From Methanobacterium_D oryzae (GTDB lineage Archaea; Methanobacteriota; Methanobacteria; Methanobacteriales; Methanobacteriaceae), in NCBI RefSeq assembly GCF_050433505.1, contig NZ_JBNPXC010000001.1, forward strand, positions 1,240,001-1,304,000: 64,000 nt of DNA, written 5' to 3'. The notes beneath the pieces are model-generated. The model worked only from the letters and a program-made list of their open reading frames with translations. It was not told the origin of the DNA and searched no databases. Numbering within the stretch: the first letter of the stretch is position 1; every line of letters begins with the position of its first letter. A program made the position numbers and the translations under genes. This document shows, one piece after another, positions 34,164 to 43,490 of this stretch.

Positions 34164-35858
34164 TTACATATTTTTTTGGTTTTCTTTTTCTTCTGATTCC
34201 CATCTTTTTATGCATTCATCAATGGTTAGGCAAAATTTACTGTCAACAATTTCTTGTTCTAGTCTGGTTTTTCTAATTGAATCTCTAAGGAATCCGTACA
34301 TGTTTGCTCCTTTAACTTTAATACCTCGCTGTTTCATTTCATCTACGAGTTCTTCTAACATTTCAATTCCAGAGTAATCAATAAAAGGAGTAGCTTCAAA
34401 ATCTAAAATAAATAGTTTAGTGTCATTATATTCATAATCTACTAAACCTATAATTGTATTTTTTATACTTTCTGTATTCATGAATATTTGGGACCCATCA
34501 ATTCTAACAATTAGGGTATGGTAGATAATTTCACTTTCAGGGTGGCGCTGAATATCTAAATATTTCATCGTGCCAGGAATACGGCCCAATATAGCGATAT
34601 GTGGATTGTACATGTTTTTAAGTAATCCTAAGACAGATAAGATAACTCCGATTACAATTCCTTCAAGCGCACCGAAAAACAGCACAGATAACAACGTTAC
34701 GATGGCAATAGCAAATTCTATCTTGCTAAAATTATAAATTCTTTTAAAATGAGGTATATTAATCAGACGTTTTATAACAAAAATTACAATTGCAGCCAGT
34801 ATAGTTTCTGGTAAGTTGTAAAATATTCCTGTAAAGAAAAGGAGGACAAATAAAATGACTAATCCTGATATTCCTCCAGCTAAAGGAGTTTTTGCTCCGC
34901 TTTCATTATTTACTGCCGTTCTTGATGGAACTCCACCTATAGGTAATCCCTGAAAAAGACCTACAGCAATATTAGATGCACCTAATGCAAATAATTCTTG
35001 ATTTTTATCAATTCTATACTTGTTTCTTGCAGCATATTCGGCAGCAAATAAATATCCTTCAACATAGCTTATAAGAAATACAGTTGTAGCTAAAACGATT
35101 AAAACATTAAAATCAATGAGAGTAGGATCAGGAATTATGAGTGATGGCAATCCTTGAGGGATAGAACCAACTATTTCTACACCTAAAGAAACAGGATCAA
35201 TAAAGGTAATGAGCACAATAGATCCTAAAACAAGGAAAAGATTATTAGGAAGTTTAGGGAACTTTCTGGTGGCTAAAAATAAAAATACAAGTCCTCCCGC
35301 ACCAATTGCGAGAGTTGCCATATTGGCCTGATCAATATGAACTAGGAGGTAATAAATGCGTTCAAAAAAATTTCCTTGAGTTCCAGGTATTCCTAATAAT
35401 CTTGGAAGCTGTCCAGAAGCAATAAATAATGCTATCCCTGCTAAAAATCCGGTTAAAACAGTTCTTGAAATGAATTTAATTACAAATCCTAACCTTAAAG
35501 CCCATGATATAATTGCTAAAACGCCTACCATGACTGCCACAAGTGATGCCATCATGAAATACTGGCTAACATTGGTGATCATTAAAGTACCAAGGGTAGA
35601 ACCAACCAGTATGGAAATAGTAGAAGTAGGGCCAATGGATAACTGATTCGATGTTCCAAAAAGCATATAAACGAGTAATGCAACCAGAGAGGAATATAAA
35701 CCAATTTCAGGAGGTAAACCTGCTAAAGAAACATAGGCCATAGCTTCAGGAATAGTAAAAGCTCCAACAGTTATCCCAGCTATGATATCGAGCCTTAACC
35801 ACTCTCTATCATAAGATCTAGCCCATTTTGTCACAGGTAATAATGATGAAAGTTTCAT
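34164..35858 (-). CDS. SulP-family anion transporter with STAS domain
   Basis: A 564-residue protein with ten or more hydrophobic segments in residues 20-420, including the SulP signature region (AGITVGAFTIPEAMAYVSLA, LPPEIGLYSSLVALLVYMLF), and a C-terminal cytoplasmic STAS domain at about 435-550 (FILDFEATPFIDYSGIEMLEEL). SulP proteins carry sulfate, bicarbonate, dicarboxylates or related anions, and the STAS domain regulates them. The substrate cannot be read from the sequence; bicarbonate or sulfate are the usual candidates. It is a single-gene unit convergent with the gene ending at 34063. Confidence 0.92.
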   Translation of the reverse strand: MKLSSLLPVTKWARSYDREWLRLDIIAGITVGAFTIPEAMAYVSLAGLPPEIGLYSSLVALLVYMLFGTSNQLSIGPTSTISILVGSTLGTLMITNVSQYFMMASLVAVMVGVLAIISWALRLGFVIKFISRTVLTGFLAGIALFIASGQLPRLLGIPGTQGNFFERIYYLLVHIDQANMATLAIGAGGLVFLFLATRKFPKLPNNLFLVLGSIVLITFIDPVSLGVEIVGSIPQGLPSLIIPDPTLIDFNVLIVLATTVFLISYVEGYLFAAEYAARNKYRIDKNQELFALGASNIAVGLFQGLPIGGVPSRTAVNNESGAKTPLAGGISGLVILFVLLFFTGIFYNLPETILAAIVIFVIKRLINIPHFKRIYNFSKIEFAIAIVTLLSVLFFGALEGIVIGVILSVLGLLKNMYNPHIAILGRIPGTMKYLDIQRHPESEIIYHTLIVRIDGSQIFMNTESIKNTIIGLVDYEYNDTKLFILDFEATPFIDYSGIEMLEELVDEMKQRGIKVKGANMYGFLRDSIRKTRLEQEIVDSKFCLTIDECIKRWESEEKENQKNM

Positions 35859-36158
35859 GATTTTTCCTAGTATTTTTTTAAATTTTTATATCTAACTAAT
35901 TTTATGATATTAGCTCATTTAAACAGTTTTTGGTAAATAGAGAGCTTTTCCTGTAATTATGTTGCTTATTTCTCTTCATCTGCTATTTTTCTTTTTAAAT
36001 TTTATTGATTTTAGCTTTCACTGATAATTTTCATGAATCATTAGTAAGTTTTAATATAATTAAAATAGAAATGTTCTAATTCAGTTTATTAAATGTTATT
36101 TTTAATTAGCAAATTTGAATTATTTTAAACTTAAATTCAAGACATAAGGAGAAATAAA
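35859..36158. other. Intergenic region between divergent SulP and TPR genes
   Basis: A 300-base AT-rich gap that must contain the promoters of the SulP transporter (minus) and TPR protein (plus). Its last 20 bases (AAGGAG plus TTG start) match the upstream end of the TPR pseudogene at 24.9 kb. No gene is seen. Confidence 0.5.
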
Positions 36159-37160
36159 TTGACAAATAATCAAGCTAAAAAACTTTACCAAACAGGAATA
36201 GAACTATTAAGCTGTGGAAAGTCCAATGAGGCCATTAATTACTTTCGTGAAGCAGTAGAAGCAGACCCTTTCTGCGTAGATGCCCAGTTAGAACTTGGAT
36301 ATATTCTGGGACTCATGGAAAACTATGAAGAAGCATTAAATTCATTTAATAAAGCGATTATAATCGAAAAAACATTTCCTGCACTATTTTCTAAAGGAAT
36401 CTGCCTTTTTTTCCTTGAAGAATATGAAAAATCATTTGAAGCATTTATGGAAGCTCAGGAAATCGGAGAAAATGAAGATATGTGGTATTACATGGGGAGT
36501 ATTTATCTAATTCATTATGGAAACTGCGAAGGAGCCATAAACTGCTTCCAAAATGCAATATCCATAGATGAAGATTTTATTGAAGCATGGAATGACCTTG
36601 GTGTGGCTTATAGTATTCTGAATGATGATGAAAATGCGTTAATGTGTTTTGAAGAGAGTTTAAACATTGACCCTGAGTATAAAGAATCTATTTATAATAT
36701 TGGGGCTACTTTAGCTGATATGGAACGCTACGAGGAATCATTAAAGTACCTTGATCAAACTCTTGAAAGTGATTCTGATCATTTCAAAGCACTTTTCTAT
36801 AAAGGAAATGTATTATACTTTATGGGAAAAGAGGAAAAAGCAGTTGAATACTTTATAATGGCTCTTAATGTAGATAAAAGTCAGGAGGAACTTTGGAATT
36901 ATTTAGGATATATCCAGTACAGTCTGGGACAGAATCATGAAGCAATAGAATCTCTAAATGAGGCCATTAAACTTAATGGAGAATTTGAAACAGCTTATAT
37001 AAACCTTGGAAATGTTTATCTGGATTTAGGTAAAAATAATCATGCTTTAGATTGTTTTAAAAGAGTTTTGGAAATTTCTCCAGATAATGAAGAAGCCCTC
37101 AAATTCATAGAATTTGGGGAATCACAATCAACAGATTGTGAAGGCTCTAATGAAAATTAA
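36159..37160 (+). CDS. Tetratricopeptide-repeat protein
   Basis: A 333-residue soluble protein built of about nine consecutive TPR units of 34 residues, for example AINYFREAVEADPFCVDAQLE, AINCFQNAISIDEDFIEAWN and ALDCFKRVLEISPDNEEALK. It should act as a protein-protein interaction scaffold; such proteins are numerous in methanogens and few have a known partner. It starts with TTG after AAGGAG. A heavily mutated copy lies at 24889-25854, so this locus was duplicated and one copy died. Its stop lies 44 bases from the end of the convergent fen gene. Confidence 0.92.
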   Translation: MTNNQAKKLYQTGIELLSCGKSNEAINYFREAVEADPFCVDAQLELGYILGLMENYEEALNSFNKAIIIEKTFPALFSKGICLFFLEEYEKSFEAFMEAQEIGENEDMWYYMGSIYLIHYGNCEGAINCFQNAISIDEDFIEAWNDLGVAYSILNDDENALMCFEESLNIDPEYKESIYNIGATLADMERYEESLKYLDQTLESDSDHFKALFYKGNVLYFMGKEEKAVEYFIMALNVDKSQEELWNYLGYIQYSLGQNHEAIESLNEAIKLNGEFETAYINLGNVYLDLGKNNHALDCFKRVLEISPDNEEALKFIEFGESQSTDCEGSNEN

Positions 37161-37203
37161 GGAGTTAGAGTGTAAATAACATTTATTCTCTTTTAAAATA
37201 TAA

Positions 37204-38193
37204 TTAGCCAAACCATTGTTCAAGGCTCTTCTGCTCAGGATTCAATCTTTTAAGCTTATCAAGAGCTCCAACAACACGATCCACTGAAAAATCATGTTTT
37301 TCACATAAAAAGTCAATTATTCCTTCTCTATCTGGCTTATTCCATTTTACATCATAATCTTCGATGAAATCATGGTCTAAAAATATATCTCTAATTTCTT
37401 GTGGATCAACATCCATTTCTGTTTTCAGATGTTTCAACACTTTATAAACATCTCCATGTTTTTTAATTAGATTTCGACCTTTTTTTGCTCCAATTCCTTT
37501 TATTCCTTCATTGAAATCCGTCCCTACAAGAATTGCAACATCAACAAGCTGTTTACGTGTTAACCCATTTTGCTCTAAAACTTCATTAAGTCTAATTATT
37601 TCTAACCTTGATCTAGGACCTCTAACTGCTATATTTTTAAGCATTCTCGGCGCACCAAAGAGAATGCAGTCGTAATCCTGGGAAGCAACACACCATGCAT
37701 CGCCTTTTTCAACCATATATGAGGCTTGAGCTTCTCCCTCAGATATTGCTTGAATATAAGGAATTCCCATTAATTCAAGGAGCTTTTTAGATCCTTCAAT
37801 AATTCTCGCTGACATTCTGGATGATCGAACCGCAAATTTTCTTGCATCTTCAATTCTTCCTTCTTCAAGAGCATCCTTCCATCTAATTTCAGCTTCTTCT
37901 CTTATTTCTCGCCTTGCAGCTTGTGTATCCTTTTTTAGAACATGGGGTTTTCCATCAAATACATAAATAGGTTTAATTCCTTTATCAACAAGCGATGAAG
38001 TTCTGTAGAGAATTCCACTGAAATGGGAAGTGATATTTCCATCATGATCCATAAGTGGTGTTCCATCTACTTGTCTAATGCTTGATAGAAACTGATAAAT
38101 AGTATTTGCTGCATCTAACGCCACAGTTTTACCATTTAATTCGTTAAGTTTTATTTCATGAGCAGATGCAATATCTCTAAACTTCAGTCCCAT
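37204..38193 (-). CDS. fen: Flap endonuclease 1
   Basis: FEN-1 removes 5' flaps during Okazaki-fragment maturation and repair. The 329-residue protein has the N-terminal nuclease region (LNGKTVALDAANTIYQFLSS, PIYVFDGKPH), the internal nuclease region (EGEAQASYMVEKGDAWCVAS, QDYDCILFGA, GTDFNEGIKGIGAKK helix-hairpin-helix) with the conserved metal-binding acidic residues, and ends with a PCNA-interacting peptide (KSLEQWFG). AGGTGATATAA precedes the ATG. It is the 3' gene of a minus-strand cluster with the DUF98 gene, hacA and aksA, spaced by less than 40 bases each, so it is probably transcribed with coenzyme-B genes. Confidence 0.97.
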   Translation of the reverse strand: MGLKFRDIASAHEIKLNELNGKTVALDAANTIYQFLSSIRQVDGTPLMDHDGNITSHFSGILYRTSSLVDKGIKPIYVFDGKPHVLKKDTQAARREIREEAEIRWKDALEEGRIEDARKFAVRSSRMSARIIEGSKKLLELMGIPYIQAISEGEAQASYMVEKGDAWCVASQDYDCILFGAPRMLKNIAVRGPRSRLEIIRLNEVLEQNGLTRKQLVDVAILVGTDFNEGIKGIGAKKGRNLIKKHGDVYKVLKHLKTEMDVDPQEIRDIFLDHDFIEDYDVKWNKPDREGIIDFLCEKHDFSVDRVVGALDKLKRLNPEQKSLEQWFG

Positions 38194-38231
38194 TTATATC
38201 ACCTGTAGATAAAAAATAATTTAAAAAATAA

Positions 38232-38777
38232 TTATTCTTTAAATAAACTATATGGAAATGTTTCTTTTATCCTAATTAAGACATCATCCTTGTAAATAAT
38301 GTTATAAGTTCTAGTAAGCATCAGTAAATCAGTATTAAATATCTTTCTAAGTTCTTCATCTGGTTTTTCAGCACCAATTTGAGTCACTTCTCTTCTTGAC
38401 TCAATATTATATTTCTTTAAAATACGGCCAATTGGAATATCTGCCTTCAAAAGATCTTCTTTAAAATTATTATCAAGTCTATCAATTGGAGTTAATGAAA
38501 TCGCATGAATAAGAGGCTCTTGTGGGTTATGACTCATAACTACTGTCCTATAGTTAATCGTATCTCCTTCGTTAATGCCTAGTTCTTCGGCTGACTCTTT
38601 ATCTGCTTCTCGAAACTCTTGAACAAGCGTATTAACATCAATATGTCCCTTTAATACATCAAGTATTGTTGTTACTGATCCATCAGTTGCAAGAAGTATT
38701 TTTTGAGCACTTGAAAGGTTCCCAATGCTTTTTTCTAGTTCATTCACCTTTTCCATTACGTTTATTATGCGTGTCAT
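38232..38777 (-). CDS. DUF98 / chorismate-lyase-like protein
   Basis: A 181-residue protein matching the DUF98 family, related in fold to chorismate pyruvate-lyase (ATDGSVTTILDVLKG, LGINEGDTINYRTVVMSHNP, PLIHAISLTPIDRL, IPIGRILKKYNIESRREV). Family members in mycobacteria form 4-hydroxybenzoate from chorismate; in methanogens the reaction is not established. An internal ATG seven codons downstream is an alternative start, and neither has a clear SD. It sits 14 bases after hacA and 38 before fen, apparently in one operon, so a role linked to coenzyme synthesis is possible but unproven. Confidence 0.8.
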   Translation of the reverse strand: MTRIINVMEKVNELEKSIGNLSSAQKILLATDGSVTTILDVLKGHIDVNTLVQEFREADKESAEELGINEGDTINYRTVVMSHNPQEPLIHAISLTPIDRLDNNFKEDLLKADIPIGRILKKYNIESRREVTQIGAEKPDEELRKIFNTDLLMLTRTYNIIYKDDVLIRIKETFPYSLFKE

Positions 38778-38791
38778 TTTGAATTTGTTGA

Positions 38792-40039
38792 TTATTTGTC
38801 TTGTGGATTTCTAATTTCTCCTTTAATTGCAGAATATGCAGCTACTGCAGGATTTGCAAGATATAAATATGATTCTGGATCTCCCATTCTACCAACAAAA
38901 TTCCTGTTAGTAGTGGAAATACATACTTCATCAGTTCCTAAAACTCCCATATGTGCTCCAAGACATGGTCCACATCCCGGATTACAAACTATAGCTCCAG
39001 CATTTATGAATGTATCAATAACACCTTCTTTCATGGCATCAGTATATATTTGGGCTGATGCTGGAACAATTATCATTCTAACATCTTCATGTACATGTTT
39101 ACCTTTTAACACTTCTGCAGCAATCCTTAAATCTTCAAGTCTCCCATTAGTACATGATCCTACAAATGCTTGATCAATTTGCTTTCCTTCAATTGAGGAA
39201 ATACCTACAACATTATCCACGTCATGAGGACATGATATTTGAGGTTCCATGTCTGTAACATCGAATGAATGCTCTTTTTCATAATTTGCATCTTTATCAG
39301 ACTTAATAATTCCAAATCTATTAATACCAATGTTTTTTAGATATTCAAGGGTATTTTTGTTGGGTTCCATTATTCCATTCTTGGCTCCAAGTTCAATAGC
39401 CATATTACAGATTGTCATTCTTCCTGAAACATCCATTGAATCAATGGTTTCTCCGTGGAATTCTAAAGTTTTGTAAGTTGCACCTGAAGATCCTATTTCT
39501 CCAGCTATATTTAATATAACATCTTTAGCTGTTACATATTTATCTAAATTTCCATTAACGTCTATTTTCAATGCTTCAGGTACCATAAACCATGTTTTAC
39601 CTGTAGCATAAACCATTGCAATGTCTGTTGCACCCATACCTGTTGCAAATGCTCCAAATGCTCCATAAGTACATGTATGGGAATCTGCACCTACAACAAC
39701 GCTTCCAGGTTTAATGTATCCTTTTTCTGGAAGCACTTGGTGACATATTCCTTCTCCATGAGCATATATATTCTTAATACCCTGTTTTTTAGCGAATTTC
39801 CTCGTAACTTTTTGAAATTCGGCTGAACCTATGTTATTTGCAGGAATATTATGATCAAAAACAATAACAATTTTTTCTGGATCCCATACTTTATCGGCAA
39901 TTTTATTGAATGTATTTATGGTTGGTGGTGATGTTCCATCGTGACTCATAGCTAAATCTATGTTAGCTTCAATGATTTCACTTGGACGCACTTCTTTTTT
40001 TCCTGAAGCTCTTGAGAGAATTTTTTCAGTGATATTCAT
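38792..40039 (-). CDS. hacA: Homoaconitase large subunit (LeuC/HacA family)
   Basis: This is the 4Fe-4S subunit of the hydro-lyase that isomerises (homo)n-citrate to (homo)n-isocitrate in the 2-oxosuberate pathway to coenzyme B. The 415-residue protein contains FDHNIPANN, the VGADSHTCTYGAFGAFATGMGA type motif with one cluster Cys, GSCTNGR, and NPGCGPCLGAHMG with two more cluster cysteines. The family also holds LeuC of leucine synthesis; adjacency to the AksA-type synthase (34 bases upstream) favours the coenzyme-B role. The small subunit is not in this window. It is probably cotranscribed with the aksA, DUF98 and fen genes. Confidence 0.9.
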   Translation of the reverse strand: MNITEKILSRASGKKEVRPSEIIEANIDLAMSHDGTSPPTINTFNKIADKVWDPEKIVIVFDHNIPANNIGSAEFQKVTRKFAKKQGIKNIYAHGEGICHQVLPEKGYIKPGSVVVGADSHTCTYGAFGAFATGMGATDIAMVYATGKTWFMVPEALKIDVNGNLDKYVTAKDVILNIAGEIGSSGATYKTLEFHGETIDSMDVSGRMTICNMAIELGAKNGIMEPNKNTLEYLKNIGINRFGIIKSDKDANYEKEHSFDVTDMEPQISCPHDVDNVVGISSIEGKQIDQAFVGSCTNGRLEDLRIAAEVLKGKHVHEDVRMIIVPASAQIYTDAMKEGVIDTFINAGAIVCNPGCGPCLGAHMGVLGTDEVCISTTNRNFVGRMGDPESYLYLANPAVAAYSAIKGEIRNPQDK

Positions 40040-40073
40040 TGTGATCAGTTTTAGAGTTTAATTAAACAATAAT

Positions 40074-41255
40074 CTATGCTAAATGTCCACTTTTATCCCA
40101 GATGGATTTAACAATCTGGTTAAAGAGTTCATCATTGATATATTTACCTTCTTCTCGACTTTCTTTTACCCTTTCGACAATTTTACATAATTCATCTTGT
40201 GTAACTTCAATTCCACATGCTTCAAGTTTTGCTTTAACTGCTCTGCATCCAGAATGTTTTCCAAGAACGATTCGCCTGTGATGACCAATCATTTCGGGTA
40301 AAAATGGTTCATAGGTAAGGGGTTCTTCAATAACTGCATCTACATGGATTCCAGATTCATGTCTAAAAACGTTTTTTCCAACTATTGGTTTGTTATAAGG
40401 TACATCTAAGTTGGTAAGCTCTCCAACAAGCTTTGAAAGTTCACAAAAATGCTTAACATTAAAACCTAAATCAAGACCATAAATTAGTTTTAATGCCATT
40501 ACAAGTTCTTCAAGTGAAGCATTACCTGCTCTTTCACCTATTCCATTTACAGTGGTAGATACAGCAGTAGCTCCAGCAGCAAGACCTGCAATAGAATTAG
40601 CAATAGCCATACCAAAGTCATTGTGGCAATGCATAGCTATTCCCGTTTTTATATCTTTTCTCAGTTCTTTTACAAGATAATCTACACCTTGAGGGCTAAT
40701 TGCCCCAACAGTGTCTGCTATATGTACTCTATCTACTCCATAATTTTCTGCTTTTTTATAAATTTTCTTTAAAAAGCCTAAATCAGTCCTTGTGGCATCT
40801 TCAGCTGAAAAAGCCACAAATATACCATGATCCTTAGCATGTTCAATTGAGTTCATGCATACATTTAAAGCCTGTTCTTGAGTCATTTTTAATTTATGTT
40901 TTAAGTGAATATCAGAGGTGCCCATGAAGGTTATTATACCATCTACATCACAATCTATCGCTGTATCGATATCTTCTTTTTTAGTCCTTGATAAAACTAT
41001 TATCTCAGCATCTAAATCTTCATTTACAATTGCTTTAACCGATCTTTTTTCTTCAGCTGAAACTATTGGAAAACCTGCTTCTATTTGATGTATCCCAAGT
41101 TCATCAAGCTTTCTTGCAATTTTTAACTTTTCAGGAGTCCTTAAACAAACTCCTGGAGTTTGTTCTCCATCTCGCATTGTTGTGTCATATATTGTAATGT
41201 TTTCTGGAAATTTTGTATTAGCTGATTTATTAAAAGGACTAACAAAATACTTCAA
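40074..41255 (-). CDS. aksA: Homocitrate synthase family enzyme AksA
   Basis: AksA condenses 2-oxoglutarate and longer 2-oxodiacids with acetyl-CoA, extending the chain towards 2-oxosuberate for coenzyme B. The 393-residue protein has the DRE-TIM signature DTTMRDGEQTPG, the HCHNDFGMA motif binding the metal, GIGERAGNASLEE and the C-terminal LGKHSGCRAVKAKL region. The frame opens with TTG preceded by AAGGTGG at a good distance. It leads a minus-strand operon with hacA, the DUF98 gene and fen. A TATA-like box lies about 66 bases upstream. The family also contains 2-isopropylmalate and citramalate synthases, but neighbour hacA supports AksA. Confidence 0.92.
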   Translation of the reverse strand: MKYFVSPFNKSANTKFPENITIYDTTMRDGEQTPGVCLRTPEKLKIARKLDELGIHQIEAGFPIVSAEEKRSVKAIVNEDLDAEIIVLSRTKKEDIDTAIDCDVDGIITFMGTSDIHLKHKLKMTQEQALNVCMNSIEHAKDHGIFVAFSAEDATRTDLGFLKKIYKKAENYGVDRVHIADTVGAISPQGVDYLVKELRKDIKTGIAMHCHNDFGMAIANSIAGLAAGATAVSTTVNGIGERAGNASLEELVMALKLIYGLDLGFNVKHFCELSKLVGELTNLDVPYNKPIVGKNVFRHESGIHVDAVIEEPLTYEPFLPEMIGHHRRIVLGKHSGCRAVKAKLEACGIEVTQDELCKIVERVKESREEGKYINDELFNQIVKSIWDKSGHLA

Positions 41256-41627
41256 ATTGTTCCCACCTTAATTTTTTAAAATAATCATGATTTCTTCTAA
41301 AGCATTAAATTAACATAGATTATAAAATACATGAATTTTTTCTACAGATAATATAATTTTTAGATTGATGTACTTTTTGTTTTTAAATTATATAAAAATA
41401 TAATATTTTAGATATTTTGGTATTAAATTGCTTATTTTAACGTTATTATTAATTAAATGACAGTATATCTTTGGATTTTATCTACAAATGATAAATTAAT
41501 CATTAAAATTTTATATATTTTTCATTTATACTATCTATTTTTTTTATTATATGTAATTTTAAAAATTATTTCTTTAAATGAATGTAAAATAAATATTGAA
41601 AAAGAACATTTTGTTTTTAAATAGTTT
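41256..41627. other. AT-rich intergenic region upstream of the aksA operon
   Basis: A 372-base gap without coding potential. On the minus strand TATTTTATA at 41321-41329 fits a TATA box for the aksA operon. The rest is strongly AT-rich with poly-T tracts; no repeat or RNA gene is recognised. Confidence 0.45.
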
Positions 41628-42176
41628 TTAACTGTTGTAAATTCCAAGAAGTTCTAAATATGATCTGCGCTCAAACCCATCTTCTATTCCAAGTTTTTTA
41701 TATATTTTAAATATTTTATCGAGACTTTCTTTAAAATCTTCTCCTTCAGAAGCTTCTTTTTCTATTTCAACAAAATTACCAACTTTGTAAACCTCATCCA
41801 GTGAAATGATAAATTCATTAAATAAGTATGTTGTTCTATCTTTTTCAATGGTCTCAACAGGTTTAAATCCAAGATTTTCTAAAATTAAGCCCGTATTTTT
41901 TGAATCCTCTACCTTAGCTTCTATCTCTTTTCGAGTTTTGCTAACAGTATCCATTTTAGCGCCTTTATATGTTAAGATAATTTCTTCTTTTTCTTTAATG
42001 GTAGTGATTCTTATTCTTAGGGCTTCATCAGTTTTTTCAAAATCTCTGTAATCAGGATTATTAAAATAAGTATCTTTTTGATGCTCAAATTTTATTTTTT
42101 TAGCACCAATTTCATCTAATTTCTTTTCAACTGCTTCAAAATCGTTAACATGGGCCTTAACTTCTACTTCTATCAT
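41628..42176 (-). CDS. CYTH-domain protein (CyaB / thiamine-triphosphatase type)
   Basis: A 182-residue protein with the CYTH fold: N-terminal EVEVKAHV (the EXEXK signature), KDTYFNNPDYRDF, EALRIRI, ILTYKGAKMD with the basic residues lining the tunnel, TRKEIEAKVED and FIISLDEVYKVGNFVEIE. CYTH enzymes bind triphosphates with Mg2+ and act as inorganic triphosphatases or class IV adenylate cyclases; many archaeal members are annotated as CyaB without proof of cyclase activity. It lies 36 bases downstream of a small conserved gene on the same strand. Triphosphatase is the more likely function. Confidence 0.88.
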   Translation of the reverse strand: MIEVEVKAHVNDFEAVEKKLDEIGAKKIKFEHQKDTYFNNPDYRDFEKTDEALRIRITTIKEKEEIILTYKGAKMDTVSKTRKEIEAKVEDSKNTGLILENLGFKPVETIEKDRTTYLFNEFIISLDEVYKVGNFVEIEKEASEGEDFKESLDKIFKIYKKLGIEDGFERRSYLELLGIYNS

Positions 42177-42212
42177 GATAACACTACCAAAATTTATTGT
42201 CCATGGTTCTTA

Positions 42213-42593
42213 TCATATGGATTCATGAATTATGTTATTTACATAAATCTGGGCATCTCTAATTTGCCTTAAATAATCTTCTACCAGTATTTCTATGGCT
42301 TCATATGGTGCAATGTTAATTTCTCGTTCTTCAATAAGATTTTTTTTCTCTTTAAGTTTATATTTTCGTGATGTTTCATGATCACTTTCTAATAATTTTA
42401 TTTTATCCATGTATTCTCTTCTAATATTTCTTATATCCATACGAACATTTACTCTAATCTTTTCTAAGATTTCTTCCATCTTTTCAAGCTTATTTAGAAG
42501 AATTGATGCTTCATCGGCAGTATCTGCAAATACTAACATGCCCTCAATATCAAGATCATCGATTTGTTGATGGTACACTTTTGGACTTATCAT
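42213..42593 (-). CDS. Conserved methanogen hypothetical protein
   Basis: A 126-residue, mostly helical charged protein (ISPKVYHQQIDDLDIEGMLV start, then long amphipathic helices through ASILLNKLEKMEEILEKIRV and KLKEKKNLIEEREINIAPYE). It has no membrane segment and a predicted coiled coil in residues 35-90. The ATG follows AGGTAAAAATC. It probably forms a two-gene unit with the CYTH gene downstream. I recall similar proteins only from methanogens and cannot assign a function. Confidence 0.7.
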   Translation of the reverse strand: MISPKVYHQQIDDLDIEGMLVFADTADEASILLNKLEKMEEILEKIRVNVRMDIRNIRREYMDKIKLLESDHETSRKYKLKEKKNLIEEREINIAPYEAIEILVEDYLRQIRDAQIYVNNIIHESI

Positions 42594-42911
42594 GATTTTT
42601 ACCTATTGCGATTTAAGAAACATATATAAATAGTCTTTATCTACTATAAATATTGTTGATAAACCATTATAATTTACATGTACTGATCTAATTAAATACT
42701 TTATATTACACTGGACAATGTAAAAAGCATTAGATGATCAATGACTACAATGGTATTTTTAAATGAATAGTTACGTTTTTGAATTTCAAAACAGGATAAT
42801 TACTTGTGCAATAATTCAGTAATACAATATAAAGATAATTTTTAGAGATAAACAACCTATAAATATAAAGGTCAATAATTAACGAGAAATTAAATAGTTG
42901 GAGGAATTAAT
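42594..42911. other. Intergenic region upstream of tbp
   Basis: A 318-base gap between the divergent small conserved gene and tbp. It holds a perfect 8-bp palindrome TACATGTA (42676-42683) and an inverted pair TTACA/TGTAA (42707-42724), plus the tbp TATA box at 42859-42868. These could be regulatory but are not assigned. Confidence 0.4.
42859..42868 (+). promoter_or_regulatory. TATA box of the tbp gene
   Basis: TATAAATATA preceded by AACC gives a good BRE/TATA pair; transcription would start near 42890-42893, close to the GGAGG of tbp. The promoter of TBP itself may be a target of TBP autoregulation, which is speculative. Confidence 0.6.
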
Positions 42912-43457
42912 TTGACAGATGTACCAATAAAAGTTGAAAATATTGTAGCTTCTGCAGCTTTTGGAAAATCAATAGAACTTCCTAAAGTAGCTCCAGCACT
43001 GGAAGGTGTTGAATTTAACTCAGAGAATTTCCCTGGGTTAATCTATAAACTTAAAGAGCCTAAAACAGCAGCTCTTATATTCGGATCAGGAAAACTAGTG
43101 TGTACCGGTGCAAAATCTATAAGCGACTCAATTAAAGCTATAAATATTACTGTAGACAAGATGAGAACCTTAGATCCAGAAATACCAAAAGAATTTGAAG
43201 TTAAAGTACAGAACATAGTGGCTTCAGCCAACCTTGGAAAGACATTAAACCTTGAAGCGGTTGCTTTAGACCTAGAAAACACAGAATATGAACCAGAACA
43301 GTTCCCAGGCCTTGTTTACAGACTTGAAGATCCTAAAGTAGTTTTACTTCTATTTGGTTCTGGAAAAGTAGTATGTACTGGTGCAAAAACGATTGAAGAT
43401 GCTCAACTTGGTGTTGAGAGAACTAAGGAACGACTAGGTGAATTGGATTTAATTTAA
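42912..43457 (+). CDS. tbp: TATA-box-binding protein
   Basis: TBP nucleates archaeal transcription initiation by bending the TATA box. The 181-residue protein consists of two direct repeats of about 85-90 residues: VENIVASAAFGKSIELPKVA ... FPGLIYKLKEPKTAALIFGS GKLVCTGAKS, and VQNIVASANLGKTLNLEAVA ... FPGLVYRLEDPKVVLLLFGS GKVVCTGAKT, each with the DNA-inserting aromatic residues. It starts with TTG after GGAGG. It is followed after 33 bases by the serB-type gene. Only one TBP gene is seen here. Confidence 0.98.
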   Translation: MTDVPIKVENIVASAAFGKSIELPKVAPALEGVEFNSENFPGLIYKLKEPKTAALIFGSGKLVCTGAKSISDSIKAINITVDKMRTLDPEIPKEFEVKVQNIVASANLGKTLNLEAVALDLENTEYEPEQFPGLVYRLEDPKVVLLLFGSGKVVCTGAKTIEDAQLGVERTKERLGELDLI

Positions 43458-43490
43458 ATCCTCCATAAAATTTGATTTTTCGGTGATCTT

